DNA from: Marinoscillum sp.
Lineage (GTDB): Bacteria; Bacteroidota; Bacteroidia; Cytophagales; Cyclobacteriaceae
Length of the DNA stretch: 52,050 nucleotides
Direction of reading: 5' to 3'
Assembly: GCA_024305105.1 (NCBI GenBank)
Contig: JAMWZA010000008.1
Location: forward strand, 17,360-69,409
This document shows positions 6,229-14,897 of this stretch, piece by piece. Numbering within the stretch: the first letter of the stretch is position 1; every line of letters begins with the position of its first letter. The notes under the pieces were generated by a model. The model was not told the DNA's origin. It did no database searches and worked only from the letters and a program-made list of their open reading frames with translations. A program made the position numbers and the translations under genes.

Positions 6229-7872
6229 ATGCTCTTTAATAATTTAACAAAGCCCAAACTTCAAGAACTAATCAGTGAGTCCGTTTTGGATCGATTGGAA
6301 AGAATCATTCCTGTTATAAAGGGAGATGCCACCGATCCAAATGAAATTTATCGTAAAGACACATTAGTCAAAATATTCACATCATTCTCAAATTCAAATC
6401 TATTCAAGGATCAGGGATTCCTCAGTGAGCTACTAAATACTACATCAGAAGAAACGATTGATCGCATTTGTGAGGAAACGGAAATTTCAATAAGTGGGAA
6501 AAGCTTTAAGCAAAAGACAGAAGACTTGTTAAAAAAAGGGTGGACTGATTATGAGTTCTGTTCGAAGTTTCTATCAGTTGCCGAATTGCCTGACTCTTTC
6601 TTGCCTGTAAAGCAGGAACCATTTCTTCCTGAAGAGGATTGCCTGCCTCCCTTAGCTCCTTTTAAGACACTTAAGGACTACCAAACTGGAGTCTTTCAGC
6701 AGAGTATTGAGCTCATCAAAATATTGAACTCAAGGTTTATTGTTCAAATGCCGACAGGTTCTGGTAAGACGCGAACATCCATGGAAATTATTACAGATGT
6801 TCTCTGTAAGAATGCAGAGGGAAGCATAGTGTTTTGGCTTGCCCATTCTGAAGAGCTCTGCGAACAGGCGGTACAGTGTTTCAAAGAAGTCTGGGAGCAC
6901 GTTGGAAATAAAAGAGTGAAGGTGTTTCGAGTTTGGGATAAAGGAAAACTCGCCTTTACCTTTCCAGAGTCGGCTTTTATGGTTGGTGGTTTTCAGAAAC
7001 TTCATGCCTTGCTGAAAAAGGATCAAACACCATTTAATGAGGTAAAAAAGCGAATCGTTCTTTTGGTTATTGATGAGGCGCATAAAGTTTTGGCTCCTAC
7101 GTATTTGGAAGCTACAAGGGCTTTGATGGGTGATACCACTAAAGTAATTGGGCTCACTGCTACACCAGGTAGACATATCGATGATCTGGAAGAAAACAAG
7201 TCACTTTCGGATTTTTTCTTAAACAAGATCATCACCATAAAGTCAGCAGGGAACCAATCGGTCATCCAATACCTGAGGGAAAAGAAGGTGCTCTCACGAG
7301 CCACTTTTGATCCATTGATTACCAATATCAATTACGAATTAGACGATAAACAGAAGAAGCATCTTCAAACCTACTATGATTTCCCGGAAGGGTTATTGAG
7401 AAGGATTGGCAATGATGATGTCAGGAATCTGGAGATCCTAAAAAGAATTGATAAAGAATGCTCAGATAGTAATCCACAGATTATATTCTTTGCTTGTAGT
7501 GTGGATCAATCCAAATTCATCTGCTCATTACTTGTCTATATTGGATATAATGCTGCCCATGTTGACGGGGGTACGGAAAAACCCATGAGGCAGAAATTGA
7601 TTGATGATTTCAAGAGCGGAGAGATTCAAATCATCTGCAACTATGGGGTGTTGTCAACCGGATTTGATGCACCAAAAACAGATGTAGTCTTTATTGCAAG
7701 ACCCACAAGATCCATCGTACTGTACAGTCAAATGATAGGCAGGGGATTAAGAGGCCAAGCCATAGGTGGAACTGAAAAGTGTAAGGTTATTACAGTTAGG
7801 GATAATATCATTGGCCTACCAGACGAGGATGACATCTTTGATTATTTCGATGAGTATTTTGATAATCAGTGA
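6229..7872 (+). CDS. SF2 DEAH-box helicase (defence operon gene 2)
   Basis: This 547-residue protein carries a full set of superfamily 2 motifs: a Q-motif-like KTLKDYQ (147-152), Walker A MPTGSGKT (174-181), DEAH box IDEAHK (281-286) and motif III-like GLTATPGR (308-315). The second RecA domain has a motif V region (STGFDAPKTDVV) and a QMIGRGLRG motif VI near residue 505. The N-terminal 140 residues precede the helicase core and match no domain I recognise. Helicases of this type in defence loci translocate on or unwind duplex DNA and feed nucleases. It starts 2 bp after the GHKL gene and its TGA shares one base with the next ATG, which indicates translational coupling. The three-gene block GHKL-helicase-PLD fits one DNA-processing complex. 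Confidence 0.9.
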   Translation: MLFNNLTKPKLQELISESVLDRLERIIPVIKGDATDPNEIYRKDTLVKIFTSFSNSNLFKDQGFLSELLNTTSEETIDRICEETEISISGKSFKQKTEDLLKKGWTDYEFCSKFLSVAELPDSFLPVKQEPFLPEEDCLPPLAPFKTLKDYQTGVFQQSIELIKILNSRFIVQMPTGSGKTRTSMEIITDVLCKNAEGSIVFWLAHSEELCEQAVQCFKEVWEHVGNKRVKVFRVWDKGKLAFTFPESAFMVGGFQKLHALLKKDQTPFNEVKKRIVLLVIDEAHKVLAPTYLEATRALMGDTTKVIGLTATPGRHIDDLEENKSLSDFFLNKIITIKSAGNQSVIQYLREKKVLSRATFDPLITNINYELDDKQKKHLQTYYDFPEGLLRRIGNDDVRNLEILKRIDKECSDSNPQIIFFACSVDQSKFICSLLVYIGYNAAHVDGGTEKPMRQKLIDDFKSGEIQIICNYGVLSTGFDAPKTDVVFIARPTRSIVLYSQMIGRGLRGQAIGGTEKCKVITVRDNIIGLPDEDDIFDYFDEYFDNQ

Positions 7873-8825
7873 TGATCCACAAAAACGGCATTGATCTTTG
7901 CTCCAATCTCCATTCTTTTTTAGGAAGGGTCGAAGACTATTCCATATTGGTTCCTTACATCAAAAATGACAAGTTTCGTGAGCTTCTTGTTCACAACCCA
8001 AATTGCTCCCAAGTGGTGGTGCGCTGGCTTCCAATGGATTTAATTACCCAGGCCTCTGATCTTGAAGTTTTTGACACGTGTAAAGAGTTTGGGATCACCC
8101 TTTATCGAAATCCAAGACTACACCTCAAAGCTTTTACTGATATGACCCAATGCTTTATGGGCTCAGCTAACATCAGCAAACGGGCAATGGCTGATGAAAC
8201 TGCGGTAAACTACAATTACGAGCTAGCGACAACTATAGGGCACATAGATTTTGAAGCGAAAGTTTACTTTCAAAAAATCCTGTTGGAAAGTTCAATTGTC
8301 ACTGAAGACTATGTAAATCAAGTTAGAAAGCAACTGGAATTGATCTCATTATCTATGCCACCAGAAGACTTTACCGACTTATTGGAAAGCCACAATGAAG
8401 ATCCATTTTTGCTCTCTGCACTCCCGATGACTTCAACAGTGAAAACCCTAGTCGATATTTATTGCGGGAATAGTGACTTTAGCGAGGAAGAAAAGAATTG
8501 TGCGGCACATGATTTGGCTCTGTACAAAATCCCTTTGGGATTGAATAGAGAGGAGCTTGAAGAACGCTTAGATCGGGCATTCAACAACCACTCTTTCATC
8601 AAAGCATTGAAAGCTTATATTGAAAATCAATCTGACCAATCACTCACTTATGGAGGAGTTGTCAGGTGGATCAGGGAAAATACAACGACCGTACCAACGC
8701 CCAGGTCATGGGAGCTGAAAGAAAAACAAGTAGTGAATACGCTCTATGATTGGATTTGCGAGTTTGATGGAGCCTTTTATTGGGATCGGCCGAATCATTC
8801 TCAGGTGATTTATAAGATTAAATGA
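7872..8825 (+). CDS. PLD-family nuclease-like protein (defence operon gene 3)
   Basis: This 317-residue protein has one phospholipase D (HKD) motif: LHLKAFTDM with His85, Lys87 and Asp91, followed by MGSANIS (98-103 in the longer GTG-start numbering). A Glu follows in YNYELA. Single-HKD proteins of this kind are usually homodimeric, metal-independent nucleases, as in BfiI-like and restriction-associated PLDs. His-to-Asp spacing is one residue shorter than the canonical HxKx4D. The C-terminal 100 residues (TYGGVVRWIRENTTTVPTP and on) look like a winged-helix DNA-binding region. I chose the ATG at 7872 (TGATG overlap with the helicase stop); a GTG at 7869 adds one residue. Its placement after the helicase recalls DISARM and Mokosh, but other core genes of those systems are absent. 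Confidence 0.8.
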   Translation: MIHKNGIDLCSNLHSFLGRVEDYSILVPYIKNDKFRELLVHNPNCSQVVVRWLPMDLITQASDLEVFDTCKEFGITLYRNPRLHLKAFTDMTQCFMGSANISKRAMADETAVNYNYELATTIGHIDFEAKVYFQKILLESSIVTEDYVNQVRKQLELISLSMPPEDFTDLLESHNEDPFLLSALPMTSTVKTLVDIYCGNSDFSEEEKNCAAHDLALYKIPLGLNREELEERLDRAFNNHSFIKALKAYIENQSDQSLTYGGVVRWIRENTTTVPTPRSWELKEKQVVNTLYDWICEFDGAFYWDRPNHSQVIYKIK

Positions 8826-8828
8826 TTT

Positions 8829-11699
8829 ATGGCAGTTCTACTCAACGAAACTCAGGCGGCAATTCACCTCGGAATTACAAAAGAGTTGCTATATGCCTAT
8901 GTTCGCAATGATCCAAAAAAGGATGGACGTTCATTAAAGACGGTGGTTAATAATGGGAAGAACTATTTTGAGGAGGCGGAATTAGATGCTTTTGATAATT
9001 TTTTAAAGGAGCCTTGGGCAAAGCCTGGAGAAAAAAGACCATCCATTCCAACTTATATTAAAGACTATCTCAAAACTGAAATTCAAGGGAAGTGTCCAAT
9101 TACCGGTAAAGGCTATCCCTTAGAAGACGCACATATAATTGATTATGCTAATTGCCTAAATCACCATCACCATAACCTTATTCGAATCTGTAGCGAGGTT
9201 CATACTAAAGCAGACAATGCGGTAATACCAAAGGAAGTTTTAAAAGAAACGAAGCGACAGCTCATTGGCACTTTAAAACAAAGACTCTTACAGGAGGATG
9301 AGGGATACAGAAGATCCTTTGCTCCCCCAAAACCAAACTATTTTTTTGTAGGTCGGATGGAAGAACTTCTAGACCTTACAGAAGAAATGGAATTTAATAG
9401 AATGGTAGTCGTTCAAGGGATTGGTGGAATTGGTAAGACACAGCTACTTCTAAATGCCTTTGATAACGTTCGGTATCATCAGCCAGTTTTATGGATTGAT
9501 GCTGATGCAATAGGCTCAGTTAATGATTTGGTATTGGTGATGTCTAATGCTTTGATCGAGGTATTGGGTCATACGGTTGGCCAGTCATTGGTTGACTCTT
9601 TAAGAGGTTTACAATTAACCATTGCATTGGATAGCTTAGAGAAACTTCTGATAGCGCAACGGGATGAAACAGAAGATTTTATTCATGCCTTAATGACACA
9701 AACAGAAGGGCTACAGCTTTTGATTACGAGTCAAATAGATCTATCCATATTTCAGGATGAAAAAGTGGTAATTAATTTGGACGGCTTAAATGATGCTCCG
9801 AGTAGAGCTGTACTTGTTGATCAAATAAATGATGAACTCAACATAGAAGATGATCAGCTAGACTGGTTGGTTGGATTTTGTGGTGGCCACCCACTCACCT
9901 TAAAGATTGCTTCTTCTCTTTTACGGTTTTATAAATCTGTAGATCGAGTAATTGAAGCAATTCAAAAGCATAATAGTTTGAAGCAACCAATGCGTAAAAA
10001 GCACAATAAGGAAAATGCCCTATCTATTTGTTTGGATACTGTTTATGATAATTTGACCAAATCCCAAAAAGAGTTATTACATATTGGTAAGTTTTATCCG
10101 GCAGGTGTCAAGCTACTACACCTAAAAGATGAGTTTGATTCTTTATATGATGATATAGCCATATTAACTCAATTCTTTTTTATAAAGATCTCTACTGATG
10201 ATTTGAATATCGAAAGGTTTTCAATTTCAAATCCACTTGTAAAATACCTGTATGATCAGGCTAAAGTTGAAAGTGCGGAAGGTGGGGTTGCTTGTCAAAA
10301 AGAGCAACTAGAAAAGATCATGACGGAAGCAGCCATAATTGATATCCATTATTTTGAAACTGGAAAGTATGGTTCTACTGCTCAGGGAATCATTCGTATG
10401 GAAAGCGAATTGCCCAATATTCTAAATGCATACAGGATAGCCAGAATTATGGTGACCTTGTGCCAAGACAAGAAAGACAACATTGGTGAAAATGAATATT
10501 GGTTGATTATTGCTGGTTTAGCAGGAGCATTAGGTAAATTTTGCTTTATACGTGGTTTTTTTGATTACGGGACAACACTTTCAAAAGCAGGTATTGAAGC
10601 AAATGTCTCTCTAGGATATATGCGCTTAGCTAGTACCCAATATATGTATTTGGCTCAATTACAACAAAGACAGTATGACTATGATGGGTTTCAAAGAACT
10701 TGTAGCAAATTATCTGACTTGGCTTCAAAGACAGGGGATATACAAATTGAAAAAGATTCCTGTTGGATGAAAGGCAACCTTGCTCATTATAATAGAGATT
10801 ATAACAATGCCATAGAATTGTTCATGAAAGCTAAAAAAGTATTGAGTGATGAATATGAGGAGAGTAAAAACACAATGAATAGTGATGAGATTGATCCAAG
10901 TATCTTAGGAAATATGGCTTTATTGGATTCTGAAATTGCACATGTATATTCTGATATGGGGGACTTTCAAAGTGCCATAAAACATTACAACCAATCTATT
11001 GAAGTACAAGAAGGTATCAAGGATGATACTAACTTGATGAGTTGTTATCATCAATTAGCAAATTGTATGACTCACAGAGGCAATTTGGATGGGATCAATT
11101 TCTATTTTAAGGCCATAGATGGATTCAAAAGGAACGGACAATTTGAATATCTAGCAAATTCCATTTCAGAATTAGGTCGTTTCGTTTTAGAGCGTCCTGA
11201 TTTGGCGAATCACGAGTTATTAGATGAGGATGCTTTAAAGAATGCTCTAAATAGTTTGAGTTATCAAATCAATGAATTTCTCAATCGTCAGGAAAAAGTA
11301 AATTTTGACTTGATCCATATTGATATAATTGGAAAAGGCATATTAATAATGAAACTGATGAGTTTCACTAAACACTCGTATTTGTTATTCGATTGGGCAG
11401 AGGATTTTAGAGGGAAAGTGGATCCAAATACAGGGCCTTCATACTTTTCAGCTTTTTTGAATGTTGCTCATATGGTTGGTGGTGTAGGATACGAATATCA
11501 CCTACTATCTAATGAGTCCAAAGAGGATATGATAAAGCATATCTTACAAGGAACATTATTGCTTAATGGTGGTCCAGACCTTAAAAGTGAGACTTTTATT
11601 TTTTACTGGCTAGCAGCTTGGATGAAGCATACAGAGCTAGATACTAACGTGTCAGCTCAGAGTCTATTGGATGCTGCTTGGGAGAGTTTTGATGATTAA
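8829..11699 (+). CDS. HTH-HNH-STAND-TPR fusion protein (defence operon gene 4)
   Basis: This 956-residue multidomain protein starts with an HTH_17-like domain (1-60: LNETQAAIHLGITKELLYAY, then a wing ending FEEAELDAFDNFL). An HNH-nuclease-like segment follows (about 85-130: CPITGKGYPLEDAHIIDY, then HHHHNLIRICSEVHTKAD, with His102, Asn116 and His125 as candidate catalytic or metal ligands). Then comes a STAND/NB-ARC NTPase with the entry motif YFFVGRMEEL, Walker A QGIGGIGKT (196-204), a sensor-like LLITSQ and a GFCGGHPLTLKIA motif, and finally a long helical TPR-type region (about 520-956). The layout parallels Avs-type and other STAND immune proteins, in which C-terminal repeats sense a phage product and the N-terminal nuclease fires. 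It starts 3 bp after the PLD gene. The coding sequence looks visibly A/T-richer than the housekeeping genes in the window. Confidence 0.8.
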   Translation: MAVLLNETQAAIHLGITKELLYAYVRNDPKKDGRSLKTVVNNGKNYFEEAELDAFDNFLKEPWAKPGEKRPSIPTYIKDYLKTEIQGKCPITGKGYPLEDAHIIDYANCLNHHHHNLIRICSEVHTKADNAVIPKEVLKETKRQLIGTLKQRLLQEDEGYRRSFAPPKPNYFFVGRMEELLDLTEEMEFNRMVVVQGIGGIGKTQLLLNAFDNVRYHQPVLWIDADAIGSVNDLVLVMSNALIEVLGHTVGQSLVDSLRGLQLTIALDSLEKLLIAQRDETEDFIHALMTQTEGLQLLITSQIDLSIFQDEKVVINLDGLNDAPSRAVLVDQINDELNIEDDQLDWLVGFCGGHPLTLKIASSLLRFYKSVDRVIEAIQKHNSLKQPMRKKHNKENALSICLDTVYDNLTKSQKELLHIGKFYPAGVKLLHLKDEFDSLYDDIAILTQFFFIKISTDDLNIERFSISNPLVKYLYDQAKVESAEGGVACQKEQLEKIMTEAAIIDIHYFETGKYGSTAQGIIRMESELPNILNAYRIARIMVTLCQDKKDNIGENEYWLIIAGLAGALGKFCFIRGFFDYGTTLSKAGIEANVSLGYMRLASTQYMYLAQLQQRQYDYDGFQRTCSKLSDLASKTGDIQIEKDSCWMKGNLAHYNRDYNNAIELFMKAKKVLSDEYEESKNTMNSDEIDPSILGNMALLDSEIAHVYSDMGDFQSAIKHYNQSIEVQEGIKDDTNLMSCYHQLANCMTHRGNLDGINFYFKAIDGFKRNGQFEYLANSISELGRFVLERPDLANHELLDEDALKNALNSLSYQINEFLNRQEKVNFDLIHIDIIGKGILIMKLMSFTKHSYLLFDWAEDFRGKVDPNTGPSYFSAFLNVAHMVGGVGYEYHLLSNESKEDMIKHILQGTLLLNGGPDLKSETFIFYWLAAWMKHTELDTNVSAQSLLDAAWESFDD

Positions 11700-11707
11700 A
11701 TGAGTCC

Positions 11708-12709
11708 CTAATATAATACTTCGCTTAAGCCATTCTTAATTAATTTAGAATGAACCCTCTTCAAATCCAAGGTCAACTCTTTAATATCTGAATATCGTCG
11801 TAATTTGGAATGATTTAACATTCTCCTTATTATCTGGTAAAGGTTCTCATTTTTCCATAGAAAATCATTTCTTCTAAGACTTCCAATTGGTGCATTACCC
11901 TGCAAAATATACCACATTACCTTGCCTAACTGGAAAATATCAGAACCATGATCAATTTCATGGTCATGGAGCTTATCCCATGGTCTACCTTCACATAAAA
12001 ATTTATTCATAGATTCTGGTGACATCCACCCTCTTGGCCCCACCCAATCTCCAAAAGATTCAATCTCCAAATTAACGTCTTCATCACGATGAACAGTTAA
12101 GCCCAAATCAGAAATAACCCAGTATCCATCAATAAATAAAATATTATCTGGTTTAATATCCCTATGATAATATCCCTTTTTCCAAAGATGAGTTAATGAA
12201 TCTGCAATTTCTAGGCATAATTCTACTCGGTCTGATAGTTCTAAGTTATTGATTTGAAGGAATGATGTTAAATCATTTTGAGCATAATCCATTGTATAAT
12301 ACCAATGAAGACTTTGGTGGCCTTTATCATCAAAGAGCTTCACTTTACCAAAATGGTTGATACCTAATACATTTGGCATTTTATAAGACGAACAATCAAT
12401 TATAGCGTCAATCTCTCTTTTAAATCTTTGACTTTTCGGTTTTTCTCCAAACCTATCAATCCATGTTCTGCATATTTTGATAATAAGATCAGGTTGATCC
12501 GGGTATTCATTGTCTTCATCATAATCTTGAGCCTTTAAAAGTTTCAAAATGAATGCATTCCCACCTTTATTTCCAGGTTTTTTATTGTCCAAGTAGTATG
12601 GAATGTAATCAACACCATTAATTTGAAATAAGTTAGTTATTGGATTAGCTAAATCGATTTTCAAAAAATTAGCTTTTCGATGTACTGATTCAGAAAATGT
12701 AATATCCAT
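11708..12709 (-). CDS. Eukaryotic-type Ser/Thr protein kinase (Ssp-like operon)
   Basis: This 333-residue protein has a complete Hanks-type kinase core: a Lys in DLIIKIC (Lys78), a Glu in FKREIDAI (Glu99), the catalytic loop HRDIKPDN (182-189), a DLG in place of DFG (201-203) and MSPES (229-233) in place of APE. There is no transmembrane segment or external sensor domain, so it is a soluble kinase. The glycine-rich loop is not canonical. It is the last gene of the minus-strand operon, 1 bp after the DUF262 gene. Kinases are known effectors or regulators in other defence systems, such as PglW in the Pgl/BREX group and Stk2, but they are not a standard part of Ssp. The substrate might be the DUF262 partner or a host factor. 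Confidence 0.85.
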   Translation of the reverse strand: MDITFSESVHRKANFLKIDLANPITNLFQINGVDYIPYYLDNKKPGNKGGNAFILKLLKAQDYDEDNEYPDQPDLIIKICRTWIDRFGEKPKSQRFKREIDAIIDCSSYKMPNVLGINHFGKVKLFDDKGHQSLHWYYTMDYAQNDLTSFLQINNLELSDRVELCLEIADSLTHLWKKGYYHRDIKPDNILFIDGYWVISDLGLTVHRDEDVNLEIESFGDWVGPRGWMSPESMNKFLCEGRPWDKLHDHEIDHGSDIFQLGKVMWYILQGNAPIGSLRRNDFLWKNENLYQIIRRMLNHSKLRRYSDIKELTLDLKRVHSKLIKNGLSEVLY

Positions 12710-12710
12710 T

Positions 12711-13760
12711 TTATCCTTTTATTAAATAAAACTCTTCAATGGATACAAAATCAAGATCAAACAGATTGTTGCGATCGATGTAGTTGCAGACATCCAATAA
12801 TATTGGATTTTTGGCTATATCATATTTATTTAATAAGACGGAATTGAAAAAATGTAGCCTCTCATTTCTGGCATTTTTAGAATTAGATTGAGAAACACAA
12901 TTGATTGCATAATCACGTAATGAAGTACTACCGTCAATGCTTGGCGAAATATGTGGTCCAATGGCAAGGAGAACTTTGTATTGAGCTTTTAGCAAGTCAT
13001 CACTTTCTTCAATATTCTGGTGAACAAAATTGAAAAGAGTATAGAAATCATTTCTTTGTTTATACCTTGTTTTTGACAAAGCATGTATTTCATTTAGAAA
13101 ATTTATTCTATCAGACGTTCTTTTGAATCGACGCTCTATTTCCTCTTTCTGCTCTTCTGATATATCCTTTTCATATATTTTTTCAATTATCTTTTTTTTA
13201 TCCTGAACACCATAAATAAGATATGCCACAAGTTCCTCAATAAAATTCCTATCATTCATTCTCTTCGAGGCTGCTTCGGAGAACAAATTAAGGTTAACAA
13301 AATTCTGATAATCCAGTAGTTCTTCCACACATCGTAGAAAGTTGGTTTGAGAGTATTCAGCCTTGTGTAATTCAGGAGTGGTTAGGTGTTTACCTTTCTT
13401 ATTCACTAGAACATAAAACTCTTCCAGCTCTCTATCATCTTGGATATTGTATATTTCGGTAATAGACAACTTGTAAGACAAAAATGTCTCCTTTATATCA
13501 GGATCAAGGGAGTTCTGGATATATCTAATGATTGTTCTCGTACGTTGTTGTCCGTCAACAAGCTCATAAAAACCAACCCTTCTTTCATAAATGAAAAAGT
13601 TTGGTAAAGGATAGCCTTTCCTTATGGATTCAATCAACTGATCTTGGTCATTTTTCGACCAAATATCATTTCGCTGATAATAGGGTTTTAGATCCAATTT
13701 ATCTGCATTAAAAAGCACCAATAGCTCTTTAATGGTCAGTGTTTTTATTCTATATTCCAT
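12711..13760 (-). CDS. DUF262 (ParB/GmrS-like) protein
   Basis: This 349-residue protein has an N-terminal DUF262 domain: YYQRNDIW (27-34), GYPLPNFFIYE (49-59) and the hallmark DGQQRTRT (69-76), which in GmrSD and SspE proteins binds and hydrolyses nucleotide. The rest is helical and charged. I do not see the DUF1524 HNH motif that supplies the nuclease in GmrD and SspE. SspE-type proteins sense phosphorothioated DNA and restrict foreign DNA; here only the sensor/NTPase half is present. It begins directly after the PAPS-reductase-like gene stop (0 bp gap), so it is almost certainly co-transcribed. The missing nuclease may be supplied by another protein, or the output may go through the kinase. 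Confidence 0.85.
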   Translation of the reverse strand: MEYRIKTLTIKELLVLFNADKLDLKPYYQRNDIWSKNDQDQLIESIRKGYPLPNFFIYERRVGFYELVDGQQRTRTIIRYIQNSLDPDIKETFLSYKLSITEIYNIQDDRELEEFYVLVNKKGKHLTTPELHKAEYSQTNFLRCVEELLDYQNFVNLNLFSEAASKRMNDRNFIEELVAYLIYGVQDKKKIIEKIYEKDISEEQKEEIERRFKRTSDRINFLNEIHALSKTRYKQRNDFYTLFNFVHQNIEESDDLLKAQYKVLLAIGPHISPSIDGSTSLRDYAINCVSQSNSKNARNERLHFFNSVLLNKYDIAKNPILLDVCNYIDRNNLFDLDFVSIEEFYLIKG

Positions 13761-14897
13761 TTATCCAAAACAAGCAATACAATCTTTTTCTGCATCAATC
13801 ACCTTATCCAATAGGTATTTTGAGCCTTTGGACTTTTCACGATTCATTCGGTTGAGGTGCTCTGATTTGATCTGGTGAATACGGTTGGGGTGGATGAGAT
13901 CCTGAAGGGATTCATTCTGGTTCCAGGTAAAGCCTTCTTTTTCGTTTTCGTACTCCATGGCCTGGAGGTACAGGTCTGGGTGCTGTTCGTGAAGCCAAAC
14001 CCACTCAATCTTTTGCTGGAAGAAACAGAAATAACAGCCTGACCTACTGCGGGCATATTGGCCTGTTTGGCCATCCACTTCATAGTCCATCTTTTCGTAG
14101 TAGCCTGGCACACCCACTTCGCTCTCCCGGAGAAGCTTGAAGATATCGTCTCGCACTAATACATCTTCATTATAAAGCAATGGATAATCCTCCTCCAATG
14201 AGATAGGGTAATTTTTATCTTTTAGGTATTTAAACACTACCTGATTGAATTCTGGCAAGCCCTGATCGAAAAGCAGGTTCAACTTCTCCTGTGTTACTCT
14301 TTTGTTTTGCTCGGGATTTCTTTCCTCCAGGATCAAAGGTTCGTTGATCAAACGAGCAACCTTATCAAACGAGTTGCCGCTTAGCACACCGCGATAGAAA
14401 TCCATTATATGCTCGCTTTCTTTAGTAGAAAGTACACGTTTGATGATTTCCTCACTCCAGATGTTTCTTCTGAAGGGGAATATGGATTGAATATTTCCTT
14501 TTTTTGAGATGTAGCCTTCACGGTCTTCATCACCTCTAATACCTACGTAAGAGATAGTTGGTGATTCACCTACATATGCTTCAAAAGGCTCCAGCTTCAT
14601 TTTTTTCGTGCACCATCGAGCCACGTTGGAGGGCAAGTAGCCACGGTAGGACTGGTAGTAATAGTCAAATGGGTTTTCTCCTAAGGCCTTTACTTCCTTG
14701 GGTTCCAGTTTTTCTATATTCTTGCCCAAGTAACCTTCTAGCCGTTCGATTAACTGATAGGTTTCATCTAGTTCCTTACCAGTGTCGCAGAAGTAATAGT
14801 TGATGTCTAATTGTGGGTACGTATTTCGTAAGTAGATAGCTAAAGCAGCACTGTCCTTGCCTCCTGATATTCCCAATACATGCTTTGGCTTAGTCAT
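13761..14897 (-). CDS. sspD: PAPS-reductase-family ATP pyrophosphatase (SspD/DndC-like)
   Basis: This 378-residue protein has the PP-loop SGGKDSAA (11-18) of the ATP-pyrophosphatase/PAPS reductase family. It is rich in paired cysteines: Cys37, Cys96 (RWCTKK), Cys288 and Cys291 (GCYFC) and Cys373 and Cys376 (CIAC at the C-terminus). Several of these could hold an Fe-S cluster as in DndC. In phosphorothioation systems this enzyme adenylates the DNA backbone and accepts sulfur from a cysteine desulfurase. It overlaps the ATPase gene by 8 bp, and the DUF4007 and ATPase genes upstream match SspB and SspC, so SspD is the best fit. A plain sulfate-assimilation role is unlikely in this context. No desulfurase gene is in the window. 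Confidence 0.8.
   Translation of the reverse strand: MTKPKHVLGISGGKDSAALAIYLRNTYPQLDINYYFCDTGKELDETYQLIERLEGYLGKNIEKLEPKEVKALGENPFDYYYQSYRGYLPSNVARWCTKKMKLEPFEAYVGESPTISYVGIRGDEDREGYISKKGNIQSIFPFRRNIWSEEIIKRVLSTKESEHIMDFYRGVLSGNSFDKVARLINEPLILEERNPEQNKRVTQEKLNLLFDQGLPEFNQVVFKYLKDKNYPISLEEDYPLLYNEDVLVRDDIFKLLRESEVGVPGYYEKMDYEVDGQTGQYARSRSGCYFCFFQQKIEWVWLHEQHPDLYLQAMEYENEKEGFTWNQNESLQDLIHPNRIHQIKSEHLNRMNREKSKGSKYLLDKVIDAEKDCIACFG

Noticed and set aside
6229-8825. Helicase plus PLD pair as DISARM or Mokosh
   Set aside because: DISARM needs a DUF1998 protein and a methylase, and Mokosh has a different helicase build; none of these partners is present.
12711-13760. DUF262 protein as complete SspE or GmrSD
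   Set aside because: At 349 residues it lacks the DUF1524/HNH motifs of the C-terminal nuclease half.
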